From positions 1 to 64,000 of the forward strand of contig DAIDJF010000012.1 in assembly GCA_027451525.1 (NCBI GenBank): DNA of 64,000 nucleotides, given 5' to 3'. This stretch comes from Ktedonobacterales bacterium (GTDB taxonomy: Bacteria > Chloroflexota > Ktedonobacteria > Ktedonobacterales > Ktedonobacteraceae). The position numbers and the translations under genes were made by a program. The notes below the pieces were generated by a model. That model made no database searches. It was not told the origin of the DNA and saw only the letters and a list, made by a program, of their open reading frames with translations. Shown piece by piece: positions 17,186-27,525 of the stretch. Positions within the stretch are counted from its first letter, which is position 1; each line of letters begins with the position of its first letter.

Positions 17186-18211
17186 ATGACACGTGTAGTA
17201 TCATATAATATCCTCGCTGGCGGTTATAGCCTGAGTCAACCAAATGGCAGACGCACGGAACAACTTGTCCAGATTATCCGCTCCGCGCAACCTGATGTTG
17301 TGGGTGTCATCGAGGCTACTAACCCTAAAATGACACAACATCCACTCGTGGTAGAGGAGATGGCGCGTCAGCTAGGAATGCAACTCATCATGGGTGATGT
17401 CCCCGCCCATACGACTGATTATCAGCTAGCATTACTGACAAAATTGCCTGTTGTTGCCACGCGCCTGCACGCCCGCCCCGGCTTGCTCAATAAGCCCTTG
17501 TTAGAAGTGTGTGTGGAAGAGGCGGATGGACAACACTTAACCATCTTTGTGACGCATCTAAAGGCCGCATTTAGCCGTTTTCGTGGCGGCGATGATGTGC
17601 GTAAGCGCGAAATGCGCGAAATTTTGCAGATTATGGCTCCGTTGCGGGCTGAAGGCAAACCGCATCTGTTGATGGGTGATTTCAACTCGCTTGCCCCTGG
17701 TGAGGTCTTTGTCCCCAGCGCGTTGCTGCGCTACGTCGTTGGTTTAGACGAGCAACGGCGGACGAAAGCGATTGGCGATGGGCATCCACATCTGGATTTT
17801 ATCGTGCCGCCAGCTCTGCGTTTTCTGGTTCCGCTCTTGCGTGTTTTGCCGCGCTATCCCCTCTTCAATAGCGTATTCGACGCGATGGCGGCCCTGTATG
17901 TGGCACGTGGAACGATTCGCCTGCTCCACGAGGCGAACTATACCGATTGTTATCGGCAGATGCACACGCACGCGCGCGGCCTGACCTGTCCCGCCGATGC
18001 TCCCGCCGGGCGTATTGACTACATCTTTGCCAGTCCGGTGCTATCGCATCGGCTCATCAATTGCTATGTCGTGAACGAAGGTGATGGCTTGCCGGGGCGC
18101 GATGCCAGCGACCATCTTGCGGTCACGGCAGAGTATGCTCCTGTTGTAGCCAGCCTACATGCGTTGGCAGCAGAAACAGAATGGGCGGCAATTCCCACTT
18201 CCAAAGGCTAA
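17186..18211 (+). CDS. Endonuclease/exonuclease/phosphatase-family protein
   Basis: DNase I-like metal-dependent phosphodiesterase fold, 341 residues. Motifs: SYNILAGGYS at the N terminus, Glu in GVIEATN (metal ligand), HLKAAF, GDFNSLAPGE (catalytic Asp/Asn) and the C-terminal SDHLAVTAEY (catalytic Asp-His). It contains a roughly 70-residue helical insert (170-250) with a hydrophobic stretch FLVPLLRVLPRYPLFNSV that could bind a membrane. No signal peptide. Substrate (nucleic acid, inositol phosphate or sphingomyelin) cannot be judged. AAAGGA lies before the ATG. Divergent from der. Confidence 0.85.
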   Translation: MTRVVSYNILAGGYSLSQPNGRRTEQLVQIIRSAQPDVVGVIEATNPKMTQHPLVVEEMARQLGMQLIMGDVPAHTTDYQLALLTKLPVVATRLHARPGLLNKPLLEVCVEEADGQHLTIFVTHLKAAFSRFRGGDDVRKREMREILQIMAPLRAEGKPHLLMGDFNSLAPGEVFVPSALLRYVVGLDEQRRTKAIGDGHPHLDFIVPPALRFLVPLLRVLPRYPLFNSVFDAMAALYVARGTIRLLHEANYTDCYRQMHTHARGLTCPADAPAGRIDYIFASPVLSHRLINCYVVNEGDGLPGRDASDHLAVTAEYAPVVASLHALAAETEWAAIPTSKG

Positions 18212-18557
18212 CGCAGTCTCTACTGCTCTGTCAAGCTTCATCGCACCCTTTTTGGCGTGTGGGGGGCAGGGCGAGGGCCTTACACATGGAGGTTTTTTGG
18301 ACCCATCACCACGGAAATGGGAACGCACGGGCGACCACATGCACCCAATGCTCTCTTCCCCAAAAAACCTACCCGTGTAAGAGGGCGGGGGCAAGGGTCG
18401 CCCCTACAATGATGACGGGGAAAACGGGCATCGTCTCATTGTAGGGGCGACCCTTGCCCTCGCCCTGCCTCTCCCAAACAGTTGGAATGAAGATTGACAG
18501 AGCACTACGCAACCCAACGTGGTATGTGGATTATTTTTTCACCACGATCATCACGTC
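18212..18557. repeat. Intergenic repeat island with a 30-bp inverted repeat
   Basis: No gene here. 18285-18340 is a reverse-oriented copy of the 64-bp unit found at 4-130. Arms 18383-18412 and 18436-18465 form a 30-bp inverted repeat with one mismatch and a 23-nt loop, carrying the core GTAGGGGCGACCCTTGCC. The core GTAGGGGCG is shared with the ends of the GGGCGTGAT elements at the left edge and at 46.66 kb. It lies between the 3' ends of two convergent genes, where it could also terminate transcription. Confidence 0.8.
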
Positions 18558-19694
18558 CTATTGAAACACGTCTTTGGTTTTCTCGAAGAGGTTGCGGAAG
18601 ATGTTTTTGTCGTTCTGCTCACTCTGCTCTTTTTCGAGACGAGCAAACTCTTCGAGCAGGTGTTTCTGCTCAGGCGTGAGGTTGGTCGGCGTGACGACTT
18701 TGACGATCACGTGTTCGTCACCTCGCGCGCTGCTATGCACGACGGGAACACCCAGTCCCTTGAGGCGGAACGAGCGATTGCTCTGTGTGCCCGCGGGAAT
18801 TTTGAGTGTGGTGGTCTTGCCATCAACGGTCGGCACTTCAACCTCGTCACCGAGAGCGGCCTGCGTGAAGCTGATCGGCATCTCATAGATGATGTCGTTG
18901 CCCTGCCGCTTGAAGAACGGGTGGGGCTTGACCGTCAGAATCACATACAGGTTGCCGGGTGTGCCGCCACGCGAACTCACTTCTCCCTCACCTGTAACGC
19001 GCACGTTGATGCCATCATCGACGCCTGCTGGGATATTGACGACCACGCGGCGATTGTTGCGCACGCGGCCTTGCCCCCGACATTTCTCACATGGCGTTGT
19101 GATGACACGGCCCTCGCCATGACAACGGTCACACATGGTGACGTTGACAAATTGTCCAAAGATGGATTGTTGGATACGGCGAATTTCGCCTGTGCCCTGG
19201 CAGGTGGGACAGCGTGAGGTTGAGGTTCCTGGTTGCGCTCCGTTGCCTTTACAGGCTGAGCAGGTCTCCCAACGTGGAAGTTCTATCTCTTTTTGGCAAC
19301 CAAATACTGCCTCTTCAAAGGTGATCGTCAGGTCATAACGCAGGTCTGCTCCGCGTTGTGTTCCCGAACGACGTTGCGTGCCCGCACTGGAAGCGAAAAA
19401 TGTCTCGAAAAGGTCATTGATGCTGCCAAATCCGGCAAAGTCGTTGAAACCCGCCGCGCTACCGTTACCCAAACCTGCGTGCCCGTAGCGATCATAAGCG
19501 GCACGTTTTTGCGTATCGCTTAGCACTTCATAGGCTTCGTTGATTTCGATAAAGCGGGCCTCCGCTCCCTGCTCTTTGTTTGCATCTGGGTGGTACTGCT
19601 TCGCTAGCCGACGGAATGCTTTTTTGATTTCATCATCGGTCGCGGTGCGTGCCACTCCTAGCACTTCATAATAATCTCGTTTACTTGCGGCCAT
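18558..19694 (-). CDS. dnaJ: Co-chaperone DnaJ
   Basis: Type I Hsp40 of 378 residues. J domain 1-70 with HPD in [11 protein letters not shown] Gly/Phe region ([19 protein letters not shown]) follows. Four zinc motifs: [24 protein letters not shown] and CEKCRGQG. C-terminal substrate-binding domains ~215-330. Stimulates DnaK ATPase and delivers unfolded clients. AAAGGA precedes the ATG. It is downstream of dnaK by 195 nt, with a hairpin between, and probably shares the HrcA-controlled transcript. Confidence 0.97.
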   Translation of the reverse strand: MAASKRDYYEVLGVARTATDDEIKKAFRRLAKQYHPDANKEQGAEARFIEINEAYEVLSDTQKRAAYDRYGHAGLGNGSAAGFNDFAGFGSINDLFETFFASSAGTQRRSGTQRGADLRYDLTITFEEAVFGCQKEIELPRWETCSACKGNGAQPGTSTSRCPTCQGTGEIRRIQQSIFGQFVNVTMCDRCHGEGRVITTPCEKCRGQGRVRNNRRVVVNIPAGVDDGINVRVTGEGEVSSRGGTPGNLYVILTVKPHPFFKRQGNDIIYEMPISFTQAALGDEVEVPTVDGKTTTLKIPAGTQSNRSFRLKGLGVPVVHSSARGDEHVIVKVVTPTNLTPEQKHLLEEFARLEKEQSEQNDKNIFRNLFEKTKDVFQ

Positions 19695-19851
19695 CGACTG
19701 GTCCTTTACCGTCAGAAACAGGGCGCGATCTGATCCGCGCTACTGGATAATACTTCAATGGTACTACTGGAACATACGTCATGAGTTATTAGGATACACT
19801 ATGACGTGGATACAACGCAAGAAGAGTAGCCAGAATGAACCTGTACAGGAA

Positions 19852-19882
19852 CAGGCATGACATCGGGAAGATGCCATGCCTG
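19852..19882 (-). terminator. Hairpin between dnaK and dnaJ
   Basis: CAGGCATG (19852-19859) pairs with CATGCCTG (19875-19882), and an inner CATC/GATG continues the stem, starting 8 nt after the dnaK stop codon. No U tract follows. It could be a partial terminator or processing site that lowers dnaJ relative to dnaK. Confidence 0.45.
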
Positions 19883-19889
19883 AGAGAAA

Positions 19890-21788
19890 CTACATCTCTT
19901 TGTATTCGCCCTCGATGGGTTCGTCGCCTGATGGACCCTGCTGTGAGCCGCTGTTATAATCGCCGGCAGTCGCCCCGGCGGCTGCGCCTTGGCGATAGAT
20001 GCCCTCACTGACCTTGTGGAAGGCCTGCTCCAACTCCTCACGAGCGGTTTTCATGCGACTAATGTCGTCGGTGCCCAGAGCTGCGCGCACATCGGCGATC
20101 TTGGATTCTAGGTCGCTCTTCTGATCGGCGGCAAGCTTATCGCCCAATTCAGCAATGCTTTTCTCGGCGCGATAGGCTGCGCTATCGGCAAGGTTACGCT
20201 CCTCGACCTCTTCCTTGCGCCGTTTGTCTTCCGCTGCATGCGACTCTGCATCGCGTACCATGCGATCAATCTGGTCTTTGGAGAGACCACTGGAAGCGAC
20301 GATGGTAATTTTCTGCTGGCGGTTCGTGCCCTTGTCACGGGCAGAGACGTTGAGAATGCCGTTGGCGTCGAGGTCAAAAGTCACTTCGATCTGTGGCACA
20401 CCGCGTGGGGCTGGTGGAATGCCATCCAGAATGAAGGTTCCCAGGGAGCGATTGTCCTTCGCAAACTCGCGCTCACCTTGCAGGACGTTAATCTCTACGC
20501 TTGGCTGGCTATCGCTGGCGGTCGAGAAGACCTGACTTTTCTGGGTTGGGATGGTGGTGTTGCGCTCAATCAGCTTGGTGAAGATGCCACCCATCGTCTC
20601 GATACCGAGGGAGAGCGGCGTCACGTCGAGTAGCAGCACGTCCTTGACATCGCCTGTCAACACACCGGCCTGGATGGCTGCACCGATAGCAACGACCTCA
20701 TCTGGGTTGACGCCACGATTTGGCTCACGGTCAAAAATGCGGCGCACCATGGTCTGCACGGCTGGCATACGGGTCTGACCACCAACCAGCACAACCTCGT
20801 TAATGTCGCCGGGGCGCACATTGGCGTCGGAGAGTGCCTTCATGACAGGACCGCGTGAACGCTCGATCAGATCTTCGACGAGCTGTTCCAATTTGGAGCG
20901 CGTCAAGGTCACGTTCAAGTGTTTCGGACCACTGGCATCAGCGGTGATGAAGGGCAGGTTGATCTCTGTCTGCATCGCGCTGGACAGTTCTTTCTTGGCT
21001 TTCTCCGCTGCCTCTTTGAGACGCTGGAGGGCCATGCGGTCCTGGCGTAGATCAATGCCCTGTTCGCGGCGGAACTCGTCAGCGAGCCAGTTGATGACGC
21101 GCTGGTCCAGGTCATCGCCACCCAGGTGGGTGTCACCGTTGGTACTCTTGACTTCGAAGACGCCATCGCCAAGTTCGAGGATGGAGATATCGAATGTGCC
21201 GCCACCCAGGTCATAGACGGCGATGCGCTCGTCCTTCTTCTTATCGAGACCATAGGCCAGTGATGCGGCGGTTGGCTCGTTGATGATACGTAGCACTTCC
21301 AGACCCGCGATTTTGCCCGCGTCCTTTGTCGCCTGACGCTGTGCGTCATTGAAGTAGGCGGGGACGGTAATCACGGCCTGCAAGACGCGATCGCCGAGAT
21401 AGGCTTCTGCATCAGCTTTGAGCTTCTGCAAGATCATGGCGGAGATTTCTGGCGGGCTATAGGTTTTACCCTGTACCTCTACCCAGGCATCGCCGTTGCT
21501 GGCGCGCACAACCTTATAAGGGACGAGGCGGCGATCACGATCAACTTCGGGATCGTCATACTTGCGGCCCATGAAACGCTTAATCGAGAAAACTGTGTTT
21601 TCTGGGTTGGTGATGGCTTGACGCTTCGCGACCTCGCCAACAAGACGTTCACCACTCTTATTTATAGCCACAATAGAAGGAGTGGTACGAGCACCCTCTG
21701 CGTTCGGAATAACGACAGGCTCGCCGCCTTCCATGACTGCAACGCACGAGTTTGTGGTTCCCAGGTCAATACCGATAACTTTTGGCAC
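19890..21788 (-). CDS. dnaK: Chaperone DnaK (Hsp70)
   Basis: 632 residues. ATPase domain with [33 protein letters not shown] and [33 protein letters not shown] linker; substrate-binding domain; helical lid; acidic tail [12 protein letters not shown]. Start is GTG (21788) with GGAGG 5 nt upstream. hrcA lies 70 nt upstream. The usual hrcA-grpE-dnaK order is broken: no grpE lies between them or elsewhere in this window. Cytosolic protein folding and heat-shock role. Confidence 0.98.
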   Translation of the reverse strand: MPKVIGIDLGTTNSCVAVMEGGEPVVIPNAEGARTTPSIVAINKSGERLVGEVAKRQAITNPENTVFSIKRFMGRKYDDPEVDRDRRLVPYKVVRASNGDAWVEVQGKTYSPPEISAMILQKLKADAEAYLGDRVLQAVITVPAYFNDAQRQATKDAGKIAGLEVLRIINEPTAASLAYGLDKKKDERIAVYDLGGGTFDISILELGDGVFEVKSTNGDTHLGGDDLDQRVINWLADEFRREQGIDLRQDRMALQRLKEAAEKAKKELSSAMQTEINLPFITADASGPKHLNVTLTRSKLEQLVEDLIERSRGPVMKALSDANVRPGDINEVVLVGGQTRMPAVQTMVRRIFDREPNRGVNPDEVVAIGAAIQAGVLTGDVKDVLLLDVTPLSLGIETMGGIFTKLIERNTTIPTQKSQVFSTASDSQPSVEINVLQGEREFAKDNRSLGTFILDGIPPAPRGVPQIEVTFDLDANGILNVSARDKGTNRQQKITIVASSGLSKDQIDRMVRDAESHAAEDKRRKEEVEERNLADSAAYRAEKSIAELGDKLAADQKSDLESKIADVRAALGTDDISRMKTAREELEQAFHKVSEGIYRQGAAAGATAGDYNSGSQQGPSGDEPIEGEYKEM

Positions 21789-21858
21789 GGTTGCCTCCTA
21801 CAATATATATCTATCATGTCATCTCGTAGACTCGTAGAAACGAAAGATATATCAGTTT

Positions 21859-22911
21859 CTACTCATATCCGTATTCTTCGAGAAGCTCATTCATTACCTG
21901 TGACATATAGCGCACAACGGCGATTGCACGCCCATATTGCATACGTGTTGGGCCAATCACCCCTAACAATCCGCCGACTTTGCCCTCGCGTCCATAACGC
22001 GCAACAACCAAACTTACATCTTTCATCTGGTCCCACTGGTTCTCACCACCGATAATAACCTGCACGCCATCTGATTCGCGTAAGTGCGAGGCCAGCGCGG
22101 GCAAGAAGCGGTTCTGCTCTAAAACCTCCAAGACTTTGCGCACGCGCTCGTTGCGCTCTTCTTCCGGCCCCATCCTGCTATATTCGGGTTGTTCCAGAAT
22201 GTTCACTACGCCCTCGCGATAGAACATGTCGCCTAGTGTATCGCCGTGTTGCTCTAAGATGCGGATGATGGTTGTTGCCATCAACCGCTCCAGAGGTGCG
22301 AGATCGCGTGTGGTGAGCAGTTCATTGATTTCAACGGCGTTTTTGCCTTCCAGCATGTGATTGAGATGGGCGGTAATGTCGCTCAGCTCTTCTTGCGAAA
22401 CTGGAATTTCCAGCAATAGACGCTGTTGCTTGACTGTGCCATCCATCAAAACCAGCACCATATACGCCGAGAGATCGGCGATTGATAAGACCTCGAAGTG
22501 TTTAAGGCGGCCTTCTGTTGAACGAGGCGGCGTCATCACAGCAGCACTATGCAGCAGACGCGCCATAACTGAGGCGGTCAAACGCACCCACTGGTCTAAC
22601 TGGTCCTGAACCTGATAAAATTGATGCCGAATCAGGCGTTGCTCATCAAGCGATAATGCCGACTCTTGCATGAGATGTTCGACAAAGTAGCGGTAGCCCA
22701 GGTCTGTAGGCACACGCCCGGCAGAGGTATGCGGTTGGTAGATCAGGTTTGCCTCTTCCAGTCCCGCCAATTCATGGCGTACCGTCGCGGAACTAAAGCC
22801 CAACCCATACTTGCGTACCAGTGCCTCGGATGCAACAGGGGTTGCCGTGTGGATATATTCTTCCACAAGAGCACGCAGAATTTGCTGCTTGCGCTGACTA
22901 AGTGGTGTCAT
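21859..22911 (-). CDS. hrcA: Heat-inducible transcription repressor HrcA
   Basis: 350 residues. N-terminal winged helix (SQRKQQILRALVEEYIHTATPVASEALVRKYG), GAF-like middle domain and the C-terminal VVARYGREGKVGGLLGVIGPTRMQYGRAI signature. Represses dnaK-type operons by binding CIRCE and is kept active by GroEL in characterised bacteria. AAAGGA precedes the ATG. First gene of the hrcA-dnaK-dnaJ set. A degenerate CIRCE-like site lies about 95 nt upstream, consistent with autoregulation. Confidence 0.96.
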   Translation of the reverse strand: MTPLSQRKQQILRALVEEYIHTATPVASEALVRKYGLGFSSATVRHELAGLEEANLIYQPHTSAGRVPTDLGYRYFVEHLMQESALSLDEQRLIRHQFYQVQDQLDQWVRLTASVMARLLHSAAVMTPPRSTEGRLKHFEVLSIADLSAYMVLVLMDGTVKQQRLLLEIPVSQEELSDITAHLNHMLEGKNAVEINELLTTRDLAPLERLMATTIIRILEQHGDTLGDMFYREGVVNILEQPEYSRMGPEEERNERVRKVLEVLEQNRFLPALASHLRESDGVQVIIGGENQWDQMKDVSLVVARYGREGKVGGLLGVIGPTRMQYGRAIAVVRYMSQVMNELLEEYGYE

Positions 22912-23002
22912 ATCCTTTGCCTTTGCCGTCTTCGCTGTATCATTGCATCGCTATGCATCAGCGGTAGCTCTGCTCGTATGATACAACGCTTGTCAAATTC
23001 GA

Positions 23003-23047
23003 TTGCTAGCACTCTCGATATGAGACTGCAAGTAAAGAATAGCACTC
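23003..23047 (-). promoter_or_regulatory. Degenerate CIRCE-like element upstream of hrcA
   Basis: On the minus strand the canonical right half GAGTGCTAG is preceded, after 7 nt, by the imperfect left half TTGCAGTCTC (whole span 23003-23031). A second canonical half, GAGTGCTA, is at 23040-23047 in the same orientation. The consensus is TTAGCACTC-N9-GAGTGCTAA, so one arm fits well and the other is degraded. A TTGACA (22993-22998) lies just downstream. Confidence 0.5.
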
Positions 23048-23080
23048 ACAAGGGGAGATTGTCAAGAGGGAGAAAATACA

Positions 23081-23135
23081 AGCAAGGACCCGATACAATG
23101 CTCTTGCATAAATCGCGTTGTGTTGGGTCCTTGCT
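23081..23135 (-). terminator. Terminator of the long TPR gene
   Basis: AGCAAGGACCC (23081-23091) and GGGTCCTTGCT (23125-23135) pair over 11 bp. On the minus strand the stem is followed by a moderately T-rich stretch (TGTATTTTCTCCCTCTT). It lies 14 nt after the TPR gene stop and separates that unit from hrcA. Confidence 0.65.
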
Positions 23136-23148
23136 CTTGCTCTGTGTC

Positions 23149-26100
23149 TTAGCGAGAGCGTAGCTCTTGCAGGGTTGCCAGACGCTCACGGGCCAATGAG
23201 CTATCGGGATTGACCTTCGCCAGATTGCGATAGACGCGGCTGGCCTGCTCATACTCGCCCACCGATTGATAGGTCTGTCCAAGCATGTCGTAGGCATCAA
23301 AATTGTTGTGGTCAATCGTGATAAGTTGTTGCAAGGCTGCGACGGATTCCTTGACCTGTTGTGTCTCGAAGTAGTAACGGGCGATGAGAGCCTGGTATTT
23401 GGCTGCCTCTTGATGGCGGTTCAAGCGCAGGCAGTAGCCGACAACTTCGCGTAGGAGGTCCATGGACTTGTTATTGAGTTCCACTGCCCGTTTGAGCATC
23501 GCGAAAGCCTCTTCTTCGTTGCCCATGTCGGCATAAAGCGAGCCAATGCGTTGGAAAGCCTCTGAGGCGGCATCCGGCTTGTTTTGGCGCAGGTAGATAT
23601 CTGATAGCAGGCGCAATTCCGCGATGCCCTCGTCGAGGAGACCGCGACTGACGTAGATATCTGCCAGTTCATCATGCGCGCGGGCGTCTTGTGGGGCCAG
23701 ACGGACCATTTCATTGAGTACACCGAGCGCGTTCTCGCTCTGGCGACTGTTGCGATAATGGCGAACAAGTTCCAGATACTCGCGTAGCGCACCTTCCATA
23801 TCGCCCTGGCGCGTCGAGGAGATTTCCGCTATTGCTGAGGAGACCTCGTCTTGAACGGGGCGACTGTGTTTGATCTGGCGTAAAATAGCCTGTTTCTGAT
23901 CCAGGCGTCCTGTACGCTCGTAAGATTTAGCGAGTAGCAGGGAGATTTCCACCTCTGGAGCCTGATGTTGTTCGCCTTCCTCGCGTGGACGGGCGGCCCA
24001 GACTGTGGGGTCAATACTGATATGGGAGCGGCGCACGTTTTGTAGTGCCTGCTCAAGCTGACTGATAGCCGCTTCTGGGCGACCTTGCGAAAGTAGCGAT
24101 TGGGCGGCACTCATGCGCGCCATGACCTCAACACCACTATCGCGCATGGAGAACTCATACGCATTTAATGCTTTGTCGTACATCGCGGCTTGCTGATGGA
24201 ATTGACCAAGCGCGAAATGGAGGTCGGCATTGTTCGGTGAGGCATCGAGAGCCTGCGTATATTCGCGGATAACGGCCTCATAATGTTTCTGCCCTTCGCC
24301 CCGTAGTTGCCAGCGGATACGTGTTAATAGTTCGAGCGAGTTGGCGCGTGGCGTATCCAGGCGCGTTATCATCGCGACATGCCAGCGCACCAGGGCGGTC
24401 AGGTTGCGCGGGTCAATCTGGAGGACGCGCTGATATTCGGCAACTGCCTGTGGGACACGGCCCAGTTTTTGTAGTGCTAGCGCGTAGTTGAGGCGCGTAG
24501 AGACACTGGTAGGGCTTTCCTGCAAGGCTTGCTCAAGCTCGGTCAGGGCGCGGTCCATGTAGCCCAGGCGCAGATAGGATTCCGCTGCTTGCGTGCGCTC
24601 ACGTAGCAGATCTTCCTTGTCACCATGCGATGAGAGCAGGTTAATGAGACGCATGCGATAGGTAAGATTATTGGGTTCCAGTTGCAGGATACGGCGGTAG
24701 GTTGAGATAGCGTCATCGGTGCGACCATTGACGATGTAGGTATCCACGAGGATGGCATACTTGGTGATGGCCTGTTCGACTTTGCCCTGACGCACATAGA
24801 TCTCACAGAGTACCTGATGCACGTCGAGATACTGTGGGGCCATGTCAATTACGCGCAAGCACTCTTCGGTTGCCGAGGTGAGCAGGCCGTGATTGATGTA
24901 GTTTTGAATATCCTGCATGGAGCGTACTACTTGCAAGCGCACGTTCTCCGGCAGGTTAGATGTGCTGGCAAGCACCGCTTCAGCCACTTGTTTGAGTGCC
25001 TCATCCTGTGCGCTCTTCCCGGCAATCTGCGCGAGCAGGTCTTCCGCGCTGGCTGCCTTTGTTGTGGGCGCGGGTGCGGGAACTGGAGCGGGTACAGGGA
25101 CGATGGGCGCGACAGGAGCCGTCGGCGCGGCTGGAGCAGGCGCGACAGGTTCTGCCTGTTGTAGTGTGACAGGCACAGGTTCAACGGCAGGGGCCTGCTG
25201 CACAGGCTGTGCGGGCGGCGCAGGCACGACTGGATCTGGCTGAGCAACAGGCTGTGCGGGTGGCGCGGGCGCAACGGGTGCTGCTTGAGCAACAGGTTGT
25301 GCAGGTGGCACGGGCGCGGCGGGAGAGGCTTGGACCACAGGTGGTGTAACAGGCTTCGCCTCTTCCATCAGCCAGGATGGTGCCGCAGGTTTCGGTGTCT
25401 CGGTTGCGGGTTGCATGTCTGCTATATTCGCAATCGGTGCCGCGACGGTCGGTTGATCGAGCAACGGAGATTGCGGCGCGGGCAATGGAGCGGATTTCGC
25501 TTGTGCCGCAGACTTGCCCGCGATTTGTGTCTTGTCTGCGTCGCTTAAAATACCTGTGAGCCAATCGGGAAGCTCACCCGCGCCTTGCGCCGGAGGCGTA
25601 GCCTGAGCCGATTGTGCGGACTGCGCAGGCTGTGCGGGTTGCCCATTCATCATTGTGGCATTGAATGCCATTGTTGCAGCTTCCGAAATCGCGGGTGAGG
25701 CGGGTGGCATCGTCATCTGGCTGATAGGAGCCTGATTGCCTGGTCCCATAGCTTGCGCGCTCTGGGCGGGCGGTGGCGTGACGGGACGTGGAGGAGGGAG
25801 AGGCATGTTTTGTGCTTGTTGCAACATGAACTCCACCTGTGCTACCTTATCGTTCCAGCCACGACTGCGCAGAAAGCCGAGCAAGGCATTGTAGACGGTA
25901 AAGGCCTGTTCTTGCTCACCCAACATGCGATGTGCCTCTGCCGCCTCCTGACACAGTTGTACCAACTGGTCTGATTCTTCGAGTGTTAGCGCATCAAGAT
26001 TAACGCGGTCAACTGCCTCGTCGAAATGTCTGGTTGCGGTTGCCAGATCGCCTTTAGCTCGATAGCACTGACCAAGCGCGTAGTAGCAGGAAAGTGCATA

Positions 26101-27219
26101 GTCGGGATCGTTGAGGAGCATTTGAAAACGGCGAATCGCGTCTTCCCAGCGTTGTTGTTCTTGATAGAGCCAGCCCAAGAAGTATTGGGCGTCTGGTCGG
26201 TCAAAGCCGCTCTCCAGGATTTGTTCACAGAGGTCAATAGCATCGTTGAAACGTCCCTGAGCTTGAAACGCTTGTGCCTGCTTGAGGACTCCTGTGACCT
26301 GGTTAGCAGTAATTCTTTTACGGGGAGCAGGACCAGAATTTGCGCCCGGTCCGTTCATTGCCAGTGATGGTCCGGGATTTCCCGCGCCACCGAAGTTGCC
26401 CGCGCTACCCATGTTACCCATGATGCCAGTATTCCCTCCGCTTATATTGTCCGCTGTCGGTTCATATGTCAGCGAATCGCCTGTGAATGCCGATGAAGCA
26501 GACATATCATCTGTAGGAGCTATGTGCTGCCTCGTATAGTTCGTTGTTGCGTCCGCACCTGAAACAGATGGAGACTGTGTTTCTGCAAAGGGTGCAGAGG
26601 GGGAAGTATAGGTATCTTCGCCACCGTGCATCCCTTTCAGAATCCGTGCCAATAGTTGTTGTCCTTCTTGATTCGTCGCATCAGCACGGAGTGCCTCTTC
26701 ACACTGCACCCGTGCCTGTCCCAACTCATTGCGTAACAGATAGCCCTGCGCCGCGGCTAGCCGCTCTTGCACCATGAGCGCGCTCTCTTTTTTCTCGAAG
26801 TAGTAGCTTGCCAGACGTTCATGTGGCTCAGGGTTGCCAGGTGCAAGTTGCACCGCTTTCTGCCAGGCAGCCTCCGCACGCATTCCTTGCCCTGCTTGCG
26901 AATAGAGATCAGCGAGGTGCAGATACGCCTTATACGCATCGTCGCGACGTTTTAAAATGCCGTACAACTCCGCCGTTTTGCTGAGCGCGATGACATTGCC
27001 GGGTTCATGTTGCAGCATGTACTCATATTGCTCTAATGCTTGCTGCCACTGTTTGGTCTGCATACAGCAGAAGCCTAAACCGCCACGCGCAGCCATATCG
27101 TCTGGAAACTCGGCTAATGCCCGTTGATATTCTCGCGCTGCTTCTGTCCATTGACTATTCCAGCGATAGCGGTCGGCGACACTGATTGCCTCTTCAAAGG
27201 CTCGTCTGTTTCCAGGCAT
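23149..27219 (-). CDS. Very long TPR-repeat protein (1356 residues)
   Basis: At least three TPR blocks: about 1-205, 300-470 and 745-1356, with clear A...LG..Y...G....A...F...L motifs such as ALGQCYRAKGDLATATRHFD. Two low-complexity linkers separate them: one Gly/Asn/Met-rich (~225-300), and one Pro/Ala/Gln-rich (~480-740) with tandem repeats. No catalytic domain, signal peptide or TM helix is visible, so it is probably a cytosolic scaffold for protein complexes. It is unlinked in function to the heat-shock genes downstream. The ATG has a weak GAGAAAG. The binding partner is unknown. Confidence 0.85.
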   Translation of the reverse strand: MPGNRRAFEEAISVADRYRWNSQWTEAAREYQRALAEFPDDMAARGGLGFCCMQTKQWQQALEQYEYMLQHEPGNVIALSKTAELYGILKRRDDAYKAYLHLADLYSQAGQGMRAEAAWQKAVQLAPGNPEPHERLASYYFEKKESALMVQERLAAAQGYLLRNELGQARVQCEEALRADATNQEGQQLLARILKGMHGGEDTYTSPSAPFAETQSPSVSGADATTNYTRQHIAPTDDMSASSAFTGDSLTYEPTADNISGGNTGIMGNMGSAGNFGGAGNPGPSLAMNGPGANSGPAPRKRITANQVTGVLKQAQAFQAQGRFNDAIDLCEQILESGFDRPDAQYFLGWLYQEQQRWEDAIRRFQMLLNDPDYALSCYYALGQCYRAKGDLATATRHFDEAVDRVNLDALTLEESDQLVQLCQEAAEAHRMLGEQEQAFTVYNALLGFLRSRGWNDKVAQVEFMLQQAQNMPLPPPRPVTPPPAQSAQAMGPGNQAPISQMTMPPASPAISEAATMAFNATMMNGQPAQPAQSAQSAQATPPAQGAGELPDWLTGILSDADKTQIAGKSAAQAKSAPLPAPQSPLLDQPTVAAPIANIADMQPATETPKPAAPSWLMEEAKPVTPPVVQASPAAPVPPAQPVAQAAPVAPAPPAQPVAQPDPVVPAPPAQPVQQAPAVEPVPVTLQQAEPVAPAPAAPTAPVAPIVPVPAPVPAPAPTTKAASAEDLLAQIAGKSAQDEALKQVAEAVLASTSNLPENVRLQVVRSMQDIQNYINHGLLTSATEECLRVIDMAPQYLDVHQVLCEIYVRQGKVEQAITKYAILVDTYIVNGRTDDAISTYRRILQLEPNNLTYRMRLINLLSSHGDKEDLLRERTQAAESYLRLGYMDRALTELEQALQESPTSVSTRLNYALALQKLGRVPQAVAEYQRVLQIDPRNLTALVRWHVAMITRLDTPRANSLELLTRIRWQLRGEGQKHYEAVIREYTQALDASPNNADLHFALGQFHQQAAMYDKALNAYEFSMRDSGVEVMARMSAAQSLLSQGRPEAAISQLEQALQNVRRSHISIDPTVWAARPREEGEQHQAPEVEISLLLAKSYERTGRLDQKQAILRQIKHSRPVQDEVSSAIAEISSTRQGDMEGALREYLELVRHYRNSRQSENALGVLNEMVRLAPQDARAHDELADIYVSRGLLDEGIAELRLLSDIYLRQNKPDAASEAFQRIGSLYADMGNEEEAFAMLKRAVELNNKSMDLLREVVGYCLRLNRHQEAAKYQALIARYYFETQQVKESVAALQQLITIDHNNFDAYDMLGQTYQSVGEYEQASRVYRNLAKVNPDSSLARERLATLQELRSR
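25203..25325. repeat. 45-bp coding tandem repeat in the TPR gene
   Basis: Units start at 25203, 25248 and 25293 with CAGGCTGTGCGGG-like sequence, an exact 45-bp period, the third partial. They encode the Pro/Ala linker repeat (PAPPAQPVAQ). Such in-frame repeats can vary in copy number between strains. Confidence 0.8.
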
Positions 27220-27525
27220 GAAAGGTTCGCTTTCTCACACGATAGCACCGAATATACCATTCTTTCTGCTCCTCACTCCCACCTCTACTACGCGCTTTAG
27301 GCGCGAAGCCAATCCCTGGATAGGCCTCCTTGTACAGAGTAGTCAGGTTCAGTCAGATGTAGGGTACTACAAATGAATGAGTTGAACACTTCTTTTAGTA
27401 CTAAAGTACCGCCTTTCGCCCTTTGCTGCATCTACGGACGGACGAAGACAAGTAGTGTCGCTCCTCAGCATTTGTTGTCCTACGCGCTGTATGCTCGGCT
27501 TGCTGGTATCCATCTGACAAAGAGG
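27220..27525. other. 306-bp gap upstream of the TPR gene
   Basis: No gene supported. It must hold the TPR gene promoter (minus strand) and the 3' end of the yajQ unit. A short CGCGC/GCGCG stem lies near 27293-27307. I could not place a convincing promoter or terminator. Confidence 0.4.

Noticed and set aside
18519-19217. 232-codon plus-strand ORF opposite dnaJ
   Set aside because: Antisense shadow of dnaJ, a result of codon bias in the real gene.
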